From Oscillatoriales cyanobacterium SM2_2_1 (GTDB lineage Bacteria > Cyanobacteriota > Cyanobacteriia > Pseudanabaenales > Pseudanabaenaceae): a DNA stretch of 64,000 nt. Both the position numbers and the translations under genes were made by a program. The notes below the pieces were generated by a model. The model was not told the DNA's origin, searched no databases, and saw only the letters and a list, made by a program, of their open reading frames with translations. Location: assembly GCA_012031145.1 (NCBI GenBank), contig JAAUUH010000002.1, positions 1 through 64,000 of the forward strand. The letters run 5' to 3'. How positions within the stretch are numbered: the stretch's first letter is position 1; every line of letters begins with the position of its first letter. This document shows, one piece after another, positions 20,304 to 31,700 of this stretch.

Positions 20304-22144
20304 CTAGCGCTGGCTGACCGGACAAATAATTGTCGTTGCCTTTTCGGCGGTGGGTTCGGGGGGGGCGGGCGGCAGCAACGCCACAATATGGGGAATGGGG
20401 CGCGGCTCGTAGCTCATCACACTCTTACCCCGATAGGCCAGGGCAGTGCTGGCCCCAGAATCGAGCATCACCACATCGTACAGCCCTGTTTTGGCGAGAA
20501 TTCGCCCCAGACCAACGGAATCAATCATTTCCATGGTCACCCCAATCACCGGACGCCCCTGGCGGTCTATGCCCCAAAAGGCGCGATCGCGACTGGCATC
20601 AAAGCCGTAAAGTTTGCCAAAACTGGCCGCATTCTGGGGTTTGCCATCCCGCACCAACCAGCCGGCACCCACAAAGGCATCGGTCACATCGGGCAATTCT
20701 GCTTGTAGTCCAGCAAGGCTATCGTGTTTTTTGGCGTCAAAGGGCACAAACCTCACTGTTGTTGGGCTAACCAGCACCAAGGGGCGACCGTTAAGGAGGG
20801 GGTTCTCGCCCCTAGTGCCAATGAAAAACGTTCCTGGATTGTCGGAAAACTGGCTAACAACCGGGCCGATCATGCGATTGCTATCGAGGAATTCCAAGGA
20901 ATGGAACCCCCCATCTACCGCGGCGATCGCCCCTGGGACATACTTAGCTTTGATTTGCTCCACTTGATAGCGGGAGTCGGCATGGGCAGTCACCGGACGC
21001 CCCCCCGAAATTAAGGTCAGGGGAAGTCCATCAACCGTGACGCGACGCTGCTGGATAGGTTCTCGGAAGGTAATGTTGCGTTGGGCGCTGGGCAAGAACG
21101 CCAGAGGTTCCAGTTGATTGCCACCGTTGGCCTTGGCGATCGCTTCGGCAAACCGCGATTGACCGTAGCGCATGATCGTCAGCAAATCCTCCGATTCATT
21201 GGCCGGCACCTCGCGCTCCGCATCCAGACTCATGGAGAGGGCTGCCCGATAGCCCGCCGCCTTCAGCCGCTCCCGCACCAGATCGGAATAGTCCCCCTCC
21301 GGATAGGTAAAGTACTGCACCGGCACCCCAAGTTCCTTTTCCAATACCGCCTTAGAATCCCGCAGTTCCCGGTCTAGTTTTGCCACATCTGTGATCGGCA
21401 TCAGGTTGAAGTGATTAACCGTATGGGAGGCAATGGTAATCAGTCCGCTGCGCTGCATCTCGCGTAACTGCTCCCAAGTGGCCTTGGTTTACCCGCTGGG
21501 CTGCCCACATAGGCGGTGTGCACAGACCACACCGCCGGGTAGTTGTATTTTTTTAGCAGCGGGAAGGCATATTTGTACTGCCCTAGGTAATTATCGTCAA
21601 AGGTCAGCAAAATTGGCTTCTCCGGCAGCGGTGCACCGGTCTGCAAATGGTTGACCAGTGCGTCCATGGAAATGGGTGTCAAACCCTGCTCGCGAATGAG
21701 GTTGAGATGCTGCTGAAACTCATCGGGCGTCACATCCCAGCTAACGTCCTTTACGGGTGTGATGTCGTGGTACATGATCACCGGCACAGCGGATTTGCGG
21801 GCGCGATCGCTAATGCGGGGGAATGGGGCAGGGCTGAGGGTGGCCAATAGTTCTGGAGTCAGCCACGACCGGGCGCTAGCCACCACGGTCAGGGGATCAT
21901 GCCCCAAGGCGTTCACGGTTCGTACCTGCTGCAAGCTGTCGGTGATCCGATCTAAGGCGTTAAAGTCGCAAAGGGAGGCAGAGGTCAACATCGCCGCCGG
22001 GGCCGCAGTGACCGTCGTCGGTCTCCCGACCGTTGCGGGCGCACTCAGAGGACGGGAACGGAGCAACACCCTACTGGCGATCGCCCCACCCACACCCAGC
22101 ACCGCCGCCGCCAAGACCAAACTAATCCAGAGCTTTTGCCGCAT
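20304..22144 (-). CDS. Polysaccharide deacetylase fused to a NAGPA-type phosphodiester glycosidase domain, apparently frameshifted near 21488
   Basis: N-terminal VPVIMYHDITP...PILLTFDDNYLGQYKYAFPLLKKYNYPAVWSV...IASHTVNHFNL; C-terminal VIGVTMEMIDSVGLGRILAKTGLYDVVMLDSGASTALAYRGK. Confidence 0.85.
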
Positions 22145-22179
22145 AAATTCTTACCCACACCAAGCTAGGGCATATTTAA

Positions 22180-23375
22180 TCAGAGGGTCGGACTTCCCGC
22201 AAGCTCAGGGGGAGTGAAGTCAAAGGGCAGTTCGTGGTTGATCGCCTCAATACGTCGTAGTTCGTATTGGTTAATTTCATGGAGATGGGGAACAAGAATT
22301 TGTCGCAGGCGATCGCGATAAAAACGATGCATGCTGAAGTTGGGGGTAGCCGGGAAACCACGCCGTTTCTTGTGCTCACCCCCAGCCCCCGGATCAAAAA
22401 TTTGAATTCCTTCGGCGATCGCCCATTCAATCGGGGTGTAATAACAGGCATTAAAGTGCAGACAATCTACCTCCTTAAAGCAGCCCCAATAGCGTCCGTA
22501 GAGGTTGGGGCCCTTACGGATACAAAAAGACATACCCACCGGATGATGGGTGTCGGGATGCTCGGCACTCACAAACACGAGCGATCGCGATAGGTGTGGG
22601 CCAAACTTTCAAAAAAACGGCGGTTCAGATATTTGCTCCCGCCCCAAAACTTGTCGCAGGTGTCGCTGTAAAGTTCGTACATCAACCCATAGAACTGGTG
22701 GGGAATGGTTGCGCCGGTATACACCTTCATCTCTAGTCCGGCCGTGGCGATCGCCTTACGCTCCCGCTTAATATTGCGCCGCTGGTTGGCATTGAAACTC
22801 TGCAAAAAACCGTCGAAACTGCCATAGTTCTCATCTTTCCAAACATAGCTGTGGTGCACCCATGACGTAAACCCCCGCTGCTCTAGTATGGGCTTCCAGT
22901 CGGGATCAACAAATAGGAAATGGCAACTCGAAATGCGTTTCTGACCGCAGAAGCGATCCACCTCCTGTAGCAGTACTTCGGTCAGTAGCGCCTCATCCGC
23001 TCCCGGGGCGAACATAAACCGATACCCCGCCGCTGGCGTAAAGGGAGCCATGCCCACTAATTTGGGGTAGTAGTCCATACCCAACCGGTAGGACAGATCG
23101 GCCCATTGGTGGTCAAATACGAACTCCCCATAGCTGTGCCCCTTCAGGTAAAACGGGGCGATCGCCACCACTGCTCCCTCTTGGTATGCCACCAAATGAT
23201 TCGCTAGCCAACCCTCCTGGGGCACCGCGCACCCGGATACCTCCAGATTATGCAGCCAGTCCCATTCCAGAAAAGGCGTCCCGAGGGGCAGGGCCAAGCT
23301 ATTCCACACATCACGCTCCACTTGAGCCACGGAGTCTAACCAGCGGAGTGTCAGGGTTGTTTTGGGTCGCAGCAT
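22180..23375 (-). CDS. DUF482/GNAT-fold acyltransferase-like protein, apparently frameshifted near 22581
   Basis: FLEWDWLHNLEVSGCA...SCHFLFVDPDWKPILEQRGF...FNANQRRNIKRERKAI then VFVSAEHPDTHHPVGMSFCIRKGPNLYGRYWGCF...LHFNACYYTPIEWAIAEGIQIFDPGAGGEHKKRRGF. Confidence 0.85.
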
Positions 23376-23469
23376 CGTGGCAGTTCGGTACAGTCCTAAA
23401 CATGCCTATCATAGCCATTGGAACAGCCGCTGGCAGCGGGGCAGCCCCGGGGAACTCCCCATCCCTTGC

Positions 23470-23900
23470 TCGAGGATGAAATACCAGATTGTTTTGATGT
23501 GGGTGCTCAACGTCGTGAAGGACGCCAAGGTTTTACCAGCCAAGCCCCCAAAACGTTGCCGTAAGGTGTTCGTGGATCGCTTAATAGAGTGGTTTTTTCG
23601 GTTTCCTTGCCCACCGCGTGATGTTGTTTACTCGGTAGAACCAGGCTATATGCTGACCAGAAGTCGGTGTTGCAGATCGCTCGCTGCGGCATATCGCTAG
23701 TGGGAATAGCCAAAGTCCCGTTACGCTATGTCGGGAGGCCCCTTCCATTAGCTCGCGGCTATCGGCATCCATCGCCAACCAAATCCATTCCTCGTACTCT
23801 TTTGAGGAAACAAATGACAGCTCGGCAAGCTGACTAGCCATTACATCCCATTCAACAGAAAGTTCAACGGCTCGGGCAGTCTGATTGAACTTCTAATTTG
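23470..23900 (-). pseudogene. IS1-family transposase (InsB-like) remnant, fragmented over several frames
   Basis: LAELSFVSSKEYEEWIWLAMDADSRELM...QRAICNTDFWSAYSLVLPSKQHHAVGKETEKTTL...TNTLRQRFGGLAGKTLASFTTLSTHIKTIWYFI. Confidence 0.8.
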
Positions 23901-24030
23901 CGGACAGGTATGCCCGTTTTCGACCTTCGCAGCACCTGCTAGGTGGAGTCAACTTATTTTTGTGGCGCTTCAAGAAAGCGTGGGGAACTACACTGTTTAT
24001 GATGGAACTGGTATTTAACATCGGTGGAAC

Positions 24031-24567
24031 TTGGGAATGGAAGCGACAACCCCTTCGTGGCGTAATGGTGTGGTGGCGATCGCCCTTGTGGGCCTGGTGG
24101 TGGCGTTGGTTTGGGCCGTAAAACACCAGGCTCCGTCGCTGCGGTCGGTCGCGGAGCGGGCCGTGCCCCTAGAGGTGGCGTTAGAGCGCGATCGCCCGGT
24201 TGTAATTGAGTTCTATGCCGATTGGTGCACCGTATGTCAGGCAATGGCAGCGGACACAGCAACCCTGGAAGAAACCTATGGCGATCGCCTTAGCTATGTG
24301 ATGCTAAATGTGGATAACAATCGCTGGCTTCCAGAGATCCGCACCTATGAAGTTGACGGCATTCCCCGGTTTTTATTTCTAGATCGGCAGCATCAGGTGG
24401 TTGGTGACGCAGTCGGTCAGGTGCCCAGATCGGTCATGGAGGAAAACATCTCTGCCCTTCTTGCGGGTACGGAACTGCCCTATCGCCGTCTCAGCGGTGA
24501 GCGCACCTCCCCCTTTCGTTCTCTAGCCGCCCCTAAAATCCCCCAGCCCCGCGATCATGGTGTTTGA
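24031..24567 (+). CDS. txlA: Membrane-anchored thioredoxin-like protein (TxlA/HCF164 type)
   Basis: N-terminal TM; VIEFYADWCTVCQAMAADTATLEETYGDRLSYVMLNVDNNRW...EVDGIPRFLFLD. Confidence 0.85.
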   Translation: MGMEATTPSWRNGVVAIALVGLVVALVWAVKHQAPSLRSVAERAVPLEVALERDRPVVIEFYADWCTVCQAMAADTATLEETYGDRLSYVMLNVDNNRWLPEIRTYEVDGIPRFLFLDRQHQVVGDAVGQVPRSVMEENISALLAGTELPYRRLSGERTSPFRSLAAPKIPQPRDHGV

Positions 24568-24661
24568 TGGCGATCGCTGGCAAGGGCTGGTTTTCTACGG
24601 TTTCTCTGCCTAGCAAAGTGGGCTACACTGCAATTATCCCTACGGACTTGGAATAGAGCGA

Positions 24662-26449
24662 ATGGCCGCACCTACCATTCATTGGCCGCTAAATATTGAA
24701 TTTACGACCGCCGCTCAGAATCCGACCGTATGTTTTGCTGATCCAGAGTTAAGGCGATCGCTGCCCGCCCGCAACGGCCGTCGCTTGCTGCTGTGGTCAG
24801 GAAATTTTGCCACGGTTTACCAATGTGGCACCGCCGAGCAAACTTGGGCCGTACGCTGCTTTACCCGCATGCCGCCACCGGACATCGAGGAACGCTATGC
24901 CGCCATTAGCGCCTGCCTGTCTGCCCATCGCCCCTCCTATTTGGTACCCTTTGAATTCCTAGAGCAGGGAATTTTAGTCAAGGGGCGATGGTATCCCATT
25001 GTCAAGATGGAATGGGTTGACGGACTGGAACTGGATCGCTTTATTGATGCCCATCTCTACGAACCCGAAACCCTCAATCGCCTCGAAAAGCAACTGCGCC
25101 TCATTCAGCAGTCTATGCAGCATTTGAGTATTGCCCACGGCGACCTCCAGCACGGCAATATCATGGTTACCCACATGGGGCTACTGAAGCTGGTGGACTA
25201 CGACGGCATGTATGTGCCCCACCTGAGGGGGATGCCCCCCGCTGAGCTGGGCCATCCCAACTACCAATTACCCCGACGATCGCCCCAGGATTTTGACCCC
25301 GACCTAGATGACTTCTCCTTTGATGTGATTTGCCTTTCCCTGCGGGCGATCGCCACCCAGCCGGAGCTATGGCACCAGTTCCATGAAGACAACAAAAACC
25401 TGATTTTCCGCCAGCAGGATTTTGAAGAGCCCAGCAGTTCCCCGGTCTTCCAATCCATCGCCCAGATGGCCCACGATGAACCCACGGAGATTTTGTACCA
25501 TAGCGTTCTCAAGCGCTGCCAACCCACTGCCGAGCCCCAAAGCATCATCCAACGGTCTCCAGCCAAACCCGGTTCCCGTATCTTGGTGCTCCTGTTGGTT
25601 GTGCTAGTTCCCCTAGGCGTTGGCTATGTCGCCTTTTGGCTGGTACGCCAGCAGCGATCGCCCTTACCCCCCGCGCCGTCCCGCGCCACCCCCGAACTCT
25701 TGCCCACCCGCTTCACCGCGGAGCAACTCCTGAAGCACCATCGCACCAATCCGGGCCAGCCCATTCCCCGCTTGTTCCTAGAAAGAGCCGATCTGAGCAA
25801 AAAAGACCTCAAAAACATCAACCTCAGGGGAGCCACCCTCATCGATGTCAACTTTACTGACTCCAACCTAGAGAACGCCGATCTCACCGAAGCTACCATT
25901 GTGGGCACCACTAGCCAAGGCATGTCCTTTGTGAAAGCGAACTTCAGGAAAGCCAAACTGGTGGATGCCACGATTGAGGTCAGATTATCATCGCCTGACG
26001 CAAAACTAGCCAACCCAAACTCAATTCTGGTTAATTTGAGTGATGCCGATTTCAGCGACGCCGACCTGTCCCGGGCCAAATTGATTAGTTCGAACGGTGA
26101 CAACATTTTTCTGAACAACGCCAATTTCGAGCGTGCCATGGTGCGCGGTGCCACCTTTCGCGGGGTCCTACTCCAAAACACAAACCTTTCCGATGCCGAT
26201 TTCCGTCAGGCCAGGCTAAGCCGCGTCAACCTGACCAACGCCACTTTTAAGAATGCCAATTTCAATGAGGCCACCTTCAGCGACACCACTGGCGACACCA
26301 TTATTGACAACCCCAAAGAACCCAATGGGGCCCGTTTTTCCGATGTTAAAAATCTTTCCACCAAAAACCGCGATAAATTGTGTGGAGCCCTGAGTTCGGG
26401 CGAACCGGGTGCCCAAGATCTTGGCTGCCCTAGCACTTCAGAATCCTAG
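24662..26449 (+). CDS. Protein kinase-like domain + TM + pentapeptide repeats
   Basis: HGDLQHGNIMV, LKLVDYDGMYVP; TM ILVLLLVVLVPLGVGYVAFWLV; C-terminal A(D/N)Lxx pentapeptide repeats. Confidence 0.85.
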   Translation: MAAPTIHWPLNIEFTTAAQNPTVCFADPELRRSLPARNGRRLLLWSGNFATVYQCGTAEQTWAVRCFTRMPPPDIEERYAAISACLSAHRPSYLVPFEFLEQGILVKGRWYPIVKMEWVDGLELDRFIDAHLYEPETLNRLEKQLRLIQQSMQHLSIAHGDLQHGNIMVTHMGLLKLVDYDGMYVPHLRGMPPAELGHPNYQLPRRSPQDFDPDLDDFSFDVICLSLRAIATQPELWHQFHEDNKNLIFRQQDFEEPSSSPVFQSIAQMAHDEPTEILYHSVLKRCQPTAEPQSIIQRSPAKPGSRILVLLLVVLVPLGVGYVAFWLVRQQRSPLPPAPSRATPELLPTRFTAEQLLKHHRTNPGQPIPRLFLERADLSKKDLKNINLRGATLIDVNFTDSNLENADLTEATIVGTTSQGMSFVKANFRKAKLVDATIEVRLSSPDAKLANPNSILVNLSDADFSDADLSRAKLISSNGDNIFLNNANFERAMVRGATFRGVLLQNTNLSDADFRQARLSRVNLTNATFKNANFNEATFSDTTGDTIIDNPKEPNGARFSDVKNLSTKNRDKLCGALSSGEPGAQDLGCPSTSES

Positions 26450-26466
26450 AACACCCCAATGCACCA

Positions 26467-28035
26467 ATGCGCGAAACCGCTGCCCAATTTCTGTCCCATA
26501 TGCCCCCACTTCCCGACCCCGCCACCTTCGAGGCGGTGTTCTTTATCCTCTATGACCAGCTCGATCTGACAATTTTACCCCCACCCCATCCCCGCCTGCT
26601 CCTGATCGTCGTGGAGTCCTTGGCCTACGCCACCGCCCTGCCCCACCACCAAAAAAAACTCACCCTCATCCTCAGCGCCCAGCGCCATTGGGCGATCGCC
26701 GCAACTAAGGCGGGATATGCGGTTCTACCCCTATTTACCCTCGGCACCCACGCCCAGGGCATCGCCGAATTTCTTACCCCCTATCCCCATCTTTCCCTGA
26801 CCTATTTCACCCCCTCTGAGTGGGACGTGCGTCAGCAGATGCGATCGCTCCTCCAGACCCTTCCCAACTCCATCACCGAGTGTCCCAATCCCCTCTTCAT
26901 CGCCGAGCCGAAGGCATTTGTTGACAAAATCAGCAAGGGTTACCGTCTCGAAACCTTTTACCGCGACCTGCGCCGCAGTACCGGCTACCTCATGGACGGT
27001 GCCAAACCCGTAGGTGGACAGTGGAACTACGACAAGGACAACCGTAAATCCCTGCCGCCTCGCCAACCCATCCCTCCCCTCCCTTCCATGGATCCCGATG
27101 TCATCACCCAGGAAGTGATGCACCTAGTCGCTACCTATCTGCCGCACCACTTTGGCTCCACCGATGGTTTTGGCTATGCTGTGACGCGATCGCAAGCCCT
27201 AGAACTGGCTGACTACTTCTTCCAGGAACGTCTGCCCCTGTTTGGAGCCTACGAAGATGCCATGAAGTGGGGAGAGCCATTCCTGTTTCACTCCGTCCTT
27301 TCCCCCTACCTCAACCTCGGATTGCTGAGCCCTCGGGAACTCTGCCAACGGGCGATCGCCGCTTACGAAAATGGCTCTGCCCCGCTCAACTCCGTTGAAG
27401 GGTTTCTGCGGCAAATTCTTGGCTGGCGTGAATTCATCCGCGTTTATTACGAAGCCCAAATGCCCACCGTACGCACGGCTAACCACTTCGGCTTTAGCCA
27501 TCCCCTGCCCACCGCCTACTGGACAGCCCAAAGTGACCTGCGCTGTCTCCAAGATGCCCTCCAAAATGTGTTGCACTACGGCTACAGCCACCACATTCAG
27601 CGGCTGATGGTGCTCAGCAACTTTAGCAACCTTACGTTCACTAATCCCCTCGAACTCAACCATTGGTTTTGGCTGGCCTACATCGATGCCCACGAATGGG
27701 TGGAACTGCCTAATGTTTTAGGGATGGCGACCTATGCCGACGGGGGCATCCTTGCCTCCAAACCCTATGTCTCGGGTGGCAACTATATTCACAAAATGGG
27801 CAACTACTGCCAAAGCTGCTCCTATCAAATTAAGGAGAAAACGGGCGATCGCGCCTGTCCCTTCAACTACCTCTACTGGAATTTCGTTGATCGCCACCGT
27901 CAAGCCTTCGACGAAAATGGCCGCGTTTCCCTAATGACCCGCAAATTTGACGAAAAAACCCCGGCTGAGCAGCAAGCCATTCGGAATTCCGCCGAGAAGT
28001 TTATCACCAATTTGCCCCGTGGACTTGCCAAGTAG
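26467..28035 (+). CDS. Cryptochrome/photolyase family protein of the FeS-BCP/PhrB type
   Basis: LNLGLLSPRELCQRAI, LGWREFIRVYYEAQMP, HHIQRLMVLSNFSNL, PYVSGGNYIHKMGNYCQSCSYQIKEKTGDRACPFNYLYWNFV. Confidence 0.9.
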   Translation: MRETAAQFLSHMPPLPDPATFEAVFFILYDQLDLTILPPPHPRLLLIVVESLAYATALPHHQKKLTLILSAQRHWAIAATKAGYAVLPLFTLGTHAQGIAEFLTPYPHLSLTYFTPSEWDVRQQMRSLLQTLPNSITECPNPLFIAEPKAFVDKISKGYRLETFYRDLRRSTGYLMDGAKPVGGQWNYDKDNRKSLPPRQPIPPLPSMDPDVITQEVMHLVATYLPHHFGSTDGFGYAVTRSQALELADYFFQERLPLFGAYEDAMKWGEPFLFHSVLSPYLNLGLLSPRELCQRAIAAYENGSAPLNSVEGFLRQILGWREFIRVYYEAQMPTVRTANHFGFSHPLPTAYWTAQSDLRCLQDALQNVLHYGYSHHIQRLMVLSNFSNLTFTNPLELNHWFWLAYIDAHEWVELPNVLGMATYADGGILASKPYVSGGNYIHKMGNYCQSCSYQIKEKTGDRACPFNYLYWNFVDRHRQAFDENGRVSLMTRKFDEKTPAEQQAIRNSAEKFITNLPRGLAK

Positions 28036-28070
28036 GGACTGCTTCCCCCATAATTACTAATGCATTAAGC

Positions 28071-28142
28071 GCCCCCATAGCTCAGGGGTAGAGCACATCA
28101 TTGGTAATGATGAGGCCTCGAGTTCAAATCTCGATGGGGGCT
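28071..28142 (+). tRNA. tRNA-Thr(GGU)
   Basis: 72-nt cloverleaf: acceptor GCCCCCA/TGGGGGC, anticodon stem-loop CATCA TTGGTAA TGATG, T arm GTTCAAATC. Confidence 0.95.
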
Positions 28143-28311
28143 TATTTGTACGACAAATCCTGTTCTTTATTCTTAAATTTAATTGATTGTATAGGTTTTT
28201 TGTAGATTAACTGAGTCGTTAGTCAAACTCCTAATCTAACGTTCTTGACCGGGCTAGTTCATAGCGAATGAGTATCCAGTCTCTAAATCAATTCCCTAAA
28301 TCAATGGGAAT

Positions 28312-28446
28312 TATAGCTGTAAATATGGTCAATTTAATTAAGAGCGACACAATTATAGTTTTTGCGAGCACTATTACTCCCCTCGACCTTTATGGGAGAG
28401 GGGCTGGGGGTGAGGGCGGGATTGTCACAAATAAATCTGATATATA
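28312..28446 (+). repeat. TA-flanked element R2, copy B
   Basis: TATAGCTGTAAATATGGTCAATTTAATTAAGAGCGACACAATTATAG...GGGAGAGGGGCTGGGGGTGAGGGCGGGATTGTCACAAATAAATCTGATATATAG; reverse complement matches 15151-15278. Confidence 0.8.
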
Positions 28447-28537
28447 GTCATTCTAAATAGCTATGAGACAGTTTGAATCCTTGGAAATACCACCTGAAGC
28501 AGGTTGGGTTGTCTCGTTTTTATTTGAAATTACTATA
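28443..28537 (+). repeat. TA-flanked element R1, copy B
   Basis: TATAGTCATTCTAAATAGCTATGAGACAGTTTGAATCCTTGGAAATACCACCTGAAGCAGGTTGGGTTGTCTCGTTTTTATTTGAAATTACTATA. Confidence 0.85.
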
Positions 28538-28641
28538 GCTATAACTTGGTTAGTCGGGTGCAGGGGGGAAACCCCTGACTATTGGCACTGCCCCAAACTC
28601 GCTTTTCCTTCGATGTCCGAATCTACGCGAATATGGCTATA
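28534..28641 (-). repeat. MITE-like repeat R3, copy C (inverted)
   Basis: TATAGCTATAACTTGGTTAGTCGGGTGCAGG...CTTCGATGTCCGAATCTACGCGAATATGGCTATA; reverse complement matches copies A/B. Confidence 0.75.
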
Positions 28642-28794
28642 CTCCCTTTGGTCATATTGATTGTTGAATGGGCTTGGTTGGTGGTGATTGGAATTCAGTC
28701 GTCATCGAAGTCTTGATCCAACCCTTCTGGGGGAGAGATGAATTTTGGACAAAATTACTGAATTGAAGCAAGAAAGTTGCATTCCAGAAAAAGC

Positions 28795-31700
28795 CTAGCC
28801 TGGGAGCAATATTTCTTGAATGTTGTCCCCCATGAATAAAAACATCACATCTTCCAGTTGGTTTTTAAGTCGCAATTCTTGGAACAACGCCAGTTCTTCC
28901 GTTGCCCCAGAATCAACAATAATGATGTCTGGTTTGGCAGCTAGGGCGTTCTCGATTTCGGTGCGATCGCCCTGGGCCATAGCAACAATGTATCCGTGGG
29001 ATTGGAGTACCTCGGAAAGGTTTTGGGTCGATGCTTGGCTGCGATCGACAATCAGCACCTTCTTGCTGGTTTCCCCCTGTTCTAGGAGCGTACCAATGTC
29101 CCTGAGGAGCAAATTCTTATCAATTGGCTTCGACAGGTAGCGGTCAATTCCGAGTTTGTAGCCCCGTTCTTGATCCTGAATAATCGACAGGATAATAATG
29201 GGAATGTGGGCGGTTTCTGGGTCGTGACGCAAAACCGCTGCCGCGTCAAATCCATTCATTTGCGGCATCATCACATCCATCAAAATTAGGTCGGGTCGGA
29301 CTTCCTTAGCGCGATGGATAGCATCAACGCCATTAACAGAGGAGAAAACGCGATAGCCAGCACCCTGGAGTTCCTGCCGCAATAGTTCCCGGATGCTAGG
29401 GTCATCATCGACAACAAGAATACGCTTTTCCCCACCGCTGGCACTGGTTTTACCCAAACCGATTTGCTGGTTCAATTGCCGTAATAACCGATCAAATCGG
29501 GGTTGACTTCCCACGATGGTATCGGACTGGGTGGGCAAGGAGAAGGAGAAGGTGCTGCCTTTGCCCAGTTCGCTCTCTACCCAAATTTTGCCGCCATGGT
29601 GCTCCACAATCTGCACACAAATGGATAGTCCTAAACCCGTGCCTTTAGGTTTGTCCGTGAGGGTATTGCCCACTTGTTTGAACTTCTCAAATACCTTGGG
29701 GCAATCCTCGGGTGCAATGCCGATGCCAGTGTCAACAACTTTGACGATTACAAAGTCATTCTCGGTAAGTACGCGACAGGTAACGGAGCCGCTGGGGGTA
29801 AACTTTACGGCATTGGAGATCAAATTAATGACCACTTGAATTAGGCGATCGCGATCGCCCACAATTAATGGTAATTCACTGTCAATTTCACATCGGGGTA
29901 TGAGACCGGACTTAGTAAACAGAGAGGAAGTGGCATTGAGGGCCCGTTCCACCACTGCGGACATGTCGATTAGTTCCATCCGCCAATCTATTTTACCCGC
30001 CTCCATTTTGGCAATATCCAGCACATCATTAATCAGCGATGTTAACCGCTCAGATTCAGCAACAATGATCTCTAAATTGGCATCTACTTTTTTGAGGGAG
30101 CGGTGTAATTTTTTGTGCTCAACAATGGCGGTGTGGGGCAGAATATCATCGTGGAGTTTTTCGCGAATAATTGATGCGAATCCTAAAACAGAGGTGAGCG
30201 GCGTGCGCAACTCGTGGGAAACTGTAGAAATGAAATCCGTTTTCATCTGGTCAACTTCTTTTTCGGTGGTGATGTCGCGGATCAGAATGGCGGTACCTAG
30301 AATATCCTTGCGGTTTCTTTGCTCGTAATTGCGAAAAACAGAAATGGCGATCGCCTTACCAAATCTGCCGTTGTCTAGGGTCAATTCTTGACTGTGAATA
30401 TCGTAGGGACGCCCCTGCACCTGACGAATAACCCGCACCACATCGGGCAAAAGTTGGGAAATCTGAAACAAGGATTTGCCCGCCAAGGAATCCTCGGCTA
30501 GGTGATAGAGATGTAGGAATGCTGGATTATATTTCAGCACAAAATCCCGGTTATCGATGACTAGTAAACCATCGGTTAAGTTATCGAAAATTGCATTCAG
30601 GCCATGGGCCTCCGCAAAGGAGTGCTCAAGCTGCTCATTTTGCTCAATAACCTGACGTGCCATTTGTTCAAAGATGCGGGTAAGGTGCCCAATTTCGTCC
30701 TGCGAGCGACGCTGAATCACCACTTCCGGCAGGCGGTCATATTCCTTAGATTCAACCAAGGCATGCATAGAACGCACCGCCCGAACAGCATGGGCAATTG
30801 GACTCCAAAAAAAATGTCTGAAAGCAAAGAACGCTCCTGCCAAGATAAGTAAAATCATGGCACCGGAATATTGAGCTAAAAATGCGACTATGAGCTGGGC
30901 CGGCGCAACAATTGCGGAGTTAGTTTTGACGATAACAAACTTCCAATAGGTACCAGCAATGTGAAAGATGAAGGCGGTGGCAGGCTGTTCTAGTAGAAAA
31001 TCGCGCCCTAGGGTAACCCTTTGGTAGAGATGGGAGTCCCGGGTGCGCTTAGCTAACGGATCACTGAGAACCGTCGCCATCAGCAGGGCAGTGTCTGGAG
31101 TGATTCTGGGAGTTTCCCGAGTCATTTGTGCTGCGATCGCCTGGGCGGCGGGATCAAGTTTTTGCAAGAGATCCTGATTAATAGCATCAAGGGTTTCGGC
31201 GATGGGCAAAAAGGAATTCTCCTTTTGGGCAAATTCCTTAGCCGTGATGAATTCCTGGGCGTTCTTGATCTTGACCTTGACTTTTTCGGGTTGGGGAAAG
31301 GTGATGAATCGATTATTGCGGTCCACGAGAAATGCATATTCCTGTTGATTGCCTATTTTCTGGGACACCAGTTCGGAAAGCTTGTTGAGACGTAAATCGA
31401 TGGTGGCTGCTCCGGTGAACATCGATTTTTGACCACGTTGTTCATAGACCCCCACGGTGCAGGTGACCATGGGCTCCAAAGTGAAGGGATCCATGTAGGA
31501 TTCACTCCAAAAACAACTGCCTGGACGGCTGTATCGTGCTGGAACATACCAATCTTCGCGATGATAACCGCGCTCTGATTGATTGTAATCATCGAAATAG
31601 GTCAGTTGCCCCGTTTCCGATCGCCCCCAAAAAAAGCTACGCCGCTGGCGCTGGGAATCAAATTGATAGGGTTCCGGCCAAACACCGCCCCCAGCGATGC

